64,000 nucleotides of DNA from NCBI RefSeq assembly GCF_017916325.1, contig NC_090156.1, positions 499,501 to 563,500 of the forward strand. The letters run 5' to 3'. Within the stretch, counting starts at the first letter, position 1; each line of letters starts with the position of its first letter. A model generated the notes under the pieces. The model saw only the letters and a list, made by a program, of their open reading frames with translations. It was not told where the DNA came from and did no database searches. Positions 61,581 to 64,000 of this stretch are shown here, one piece after another. Made by a program: the position numbers and the translations under genes. The DNA is from Leishmania martiniquensis (lineage: Eukaryota > Euglenozoa > Kinetoplastea > Trypanosomatida > Trypanosomatidae).

Positions 61581-64000
61581 AGAAGTACACAAGGACACAC
61601 GCACGCAGCTTTTACCGAGGAGAGAGGTTGCGGAGGGCAAACCAAGACGAGCGAAGCGGCGCAGTGTAAACGCCAACGGCCGTTGAAGCAAGAGAGAGAG
61701 GGAGAGCACGGATAAGGATGCCCGAAGGCTGTTTGTGGGAAGGGGAGGGGGCTGATATGTTGGACGTGTTGTTGGCGGTACGCGACAGATTCCTGACCGA
61801 ATGATGACGAGAAAAAAAAGGGAGGGAAAGGACGAAAAGAGAGCACAGCAAAAAAGGGGCTGGGGAGAAGAGCGGTGTGCGCACGAACAAGATGAGGCCA
61901 GGATACATGACAGGGCCCACAGGATGTAAGTCAACAGCTCCAGGGGAAAAGGGGGAGCGACGATGAGCTACCACGCACTTCCACTCAAAAACGCGAGAAT
62001 GGGGGAGGGGGCAGAGGGAGGGGGTTCGCGACACACAGGAGAAGTGCGAAGAGCACATACGCACAGCGGTACCGTTACTGTCCGTCTCCGATCCTCCTAC
62101 ACTTCGGTTCTATAAGGATGCAGCTATCGACCCTCCCGCCTTGCACACACACACACACACACTCACACCCTCTCAGACACACGCAACGCGTCTACGATCT
62201 GCTTCCCCTCAGCGGAGGGAATCGACGAGCACCAGCGAGAAGATGACCGCCCCACTCTCCCCTACCCTCCACTTGAGCGGTTTGGGCGTGGGCGTGGGAG
62301 GAGTGGTGGTGGTGATAGTGTGTACTTGTGTGTGTGTGGGGGGGGTTCGATGGCCAGAGTTGACGCAACAGGCGATGCCCTCGCCTTTCCTTCTTTTTTT
62401 TTCGCACCCCTGCCACCCGAATAAGAGAGCAGCGCGTTGCCGAGAACCTCGGCACGTGTGTGTGTGTGCTTGTGTGTGTGTATTCAAACTCGAAGAGCTT
62501 TTCCGTCAGGAAGGCCACAGGCGAACGTGTGGAGAGAGTCACTATAGGGTTGGCCCTGGTATGCTCGCACCCTTTTCTTCCCCAGTGTGTGGGCGTGAGA
62601 GTGAAAGAGAGGGAGGCAGGGGAGGGGTCGGAGAGGGGACACGGCGGAAAGGACAAGAGAGATGGAAGAAGGGGCACACAGGTGCACTTCGAGGTCATGA
62701 GCGAGTTCGTCTGCGCGGCTCCATCGCTTCCATCTCTGGGGTATGCAGCTGCACGATTTGGCCTACACAGAGGCCGCGTGCCCTCGCTATGCAACAGACG
62801 ACTTGCACACACGCCTTCTGCTCACCAAGTGTTGCCACTGCCAACTCCCCCCCATCTTTCTTTTCTGCTTATCTTTCCTGAGCAATAAAACTTCGATGGG
62901 ATGTGGGCTGTCTGTACACAACGGCGTTGCCGTCCACCACTGACGCTATGCCCGAGAAACCCGCGAGGGAGGGGGGAAGGCCACAGACACGGTTCCTCCT
63001 TTCCCCCAGTCCATGTCTCTCTCTCTCGTCCCACAAACGTGCGGCACACATACACAGAGACAGGGGAGGGAGGGGGTTCGACGTGCACCTCCGTGCGTGT
63101 CTGTTCTGCACCATTGTCGTCACGGAGAACTGTGCATTCGGCGACCCGAGAAAGAGAGGAAGGCTGCGAGAGGTCCGTCAGCAGGAGTGTGCCCATCGCC
63201 ACGGACAACGATCGCATGAGGCGGTATCGGAGAGAGGGCCGGCGGGGACTGAACGAAATGGATGGGAGAGCCGACAGGGAGACGAGGGGCGCGTGACATC
63301 CCGTCGTGTGCACGAATGCGCGCATGAGAGGGAGAGAATGGGTGTGTGTGGGTGGGTTACGCGCACCGAATGGTGCGATGCTCCTCTGCTGCATCTCCCC
63401 TCTCCGCTCCTTCGCCGTCGACTCTGTCTAGGCCTCTCTCCCACAAATGAGAGAGCGGCACCTGCGGGGCGAAGGAGGTGATGAGGCGAGGGGGAGGCCT
63501 TCTCGTCTAGTCTGTGCGCGCGCGTGTGTGCGCAGCCCTTTGCTGGCGCGTTCGCACAGTGGCATGTGCACACGGAACTGGAGAGCGATAGCACGCCTTG
63601 CTCGTCGCGGCCCGCCCCGGCGGACGTCTCGTCTCCTCGCCTGCCTTTCGTTACCCCTCTGATGTTCGCCCGGCCATCCTACCCCGACAGCCGCCGTCCA
63701 AACTAGCGCTGAGTTGGCGCCGTCGTACCTCTGCGTTCTTCAAGGGGAGGAGCGAAGAGAGGAGGAGGGGCAGGGGCGGAGGGAGGGCTGAAAGAGAAGC
63801 GGTGCCCGTTTCGGAAACCGGCAAAAAAAGGAGGGGGCATCTACTACGAAGAGCGTGCGAGGCCGAAGTGGTGCACCTGCAGGCACTTCACACCGGCGGG
63901 CAAAGTATACCCCACACAAACAAAGGCGTAGCCGATGCAGCGGCCACAGATTCGAACTCTTCACCCCTCTCCACACTGCCACCCTCACTCACACGGGAAG
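61421..64000. other. Non-coding spacer at the right end of the window
   Basis: No gene supported. Contains (CA)n at 61551-61578 and 62143-62163, (TG)n at 62310-62345 and 62455-62482, and pyrimidine-rich transcribed-strand stretches (for example 61800-61850, 62600-62640). It presumably holds the 5' flank of the membrane-protein gene and the long 3' UTR of a gene beyond 64000. Confidence 0.6.

Noticed and set aside
63925..63975. A TTCGAATC motif on the minus strand, like a tRNA B box
   Set aside because: The flanking bases do not form a five-pair T stem, and I find no fitting A box or acceptor stem, so no tRNA is called.
1..64000. Plus-strand genes
   Set aside because: All plus-strand frames are shadows of minus-strand genes or low-complexity spacer; none has domain structure.

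Overview
The window looks like a stretch of a Leishmania-type (trypanosomatid) nuclear chromosome. Evidence: it is GC-rich; all supported genes are intron-less and sit on one strand (minus); they are separated by long non-coding spacers full of pyrimidine tracts (seen as G/A runs on the printed strand) and (CA)n/(TG)n/(TA)n microsatellites; several start codons lie just after a pyrimidine tract plus AG, the layout of spliced-leader trans-splicing acceptors. I see no bacterial-style operon signals, CRISPR, IS elements or tRNA/rRNA genes. The window is therefore part of one directional gene cluster transcribed from high to low coordinates.

In transcription order (right to left): a large two-TM membrane protein (58346-61420); a signal-peptide secreted/ER protein (55512-56594); a 1586-aa PB1-domain protein (49547-54307); V-ATPase subunit H (46634-48085); condensin ATPase SMC4 (38411-43216); a small secretory protein (36541-37026); a phytanoyl-CoA-dioxygenase-like protein (34867-35943); a coiled-coil protein ending in a GGQ release-factor domain, probably mitochondrial (32018-34048); a RING protein (28755-29591); a 2-nitropropane-dioxygenase-like flavoprotein (26418-27371); an 87-codon membrane-protein ORF interrupted by an in-frame TGA (25189-25452); a longin R-SNARE (23988-24764); a protein with a possible Mis18/Yippee-like zinc module (20605-22449); a helical, possibly PPR-like protein (14417-16966); a leucine-rich-repeat protein (11241-12581); an adenylate kinase with an RIIa/DPY30-like docking segment (9030-10034); and a WD40/coiled-coil protein with an exact 210-bp internal duplication (1772-5731). 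The functions are mixed, as expected for trypanosomatid clusters, where neighbours share transcription but not pathway.

Most notable: (1) the small gene at 25189-25452, whose two coding-like halves are joined only through an in-frame TGA, with no ATG after it; (2) a perfect 24-bp inverted repeat folding around the stop codon of the nitronate-monooxygenase-like gene; (3) two nearly identical ~220-bp segments in opposite orientation (31141-31362 and 37602-37821) bracketing three genes, a possible substrate for inverted-repeat amplification; (4) a release-factor-type GGQ domain at the end of a long coiled-coil protein; (5) a CxxC...CxxC module of Mis18/Yippee type in a lineage thought to lack CENP-A. 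No database search was possible, so family names rest on motifs read from the translations.
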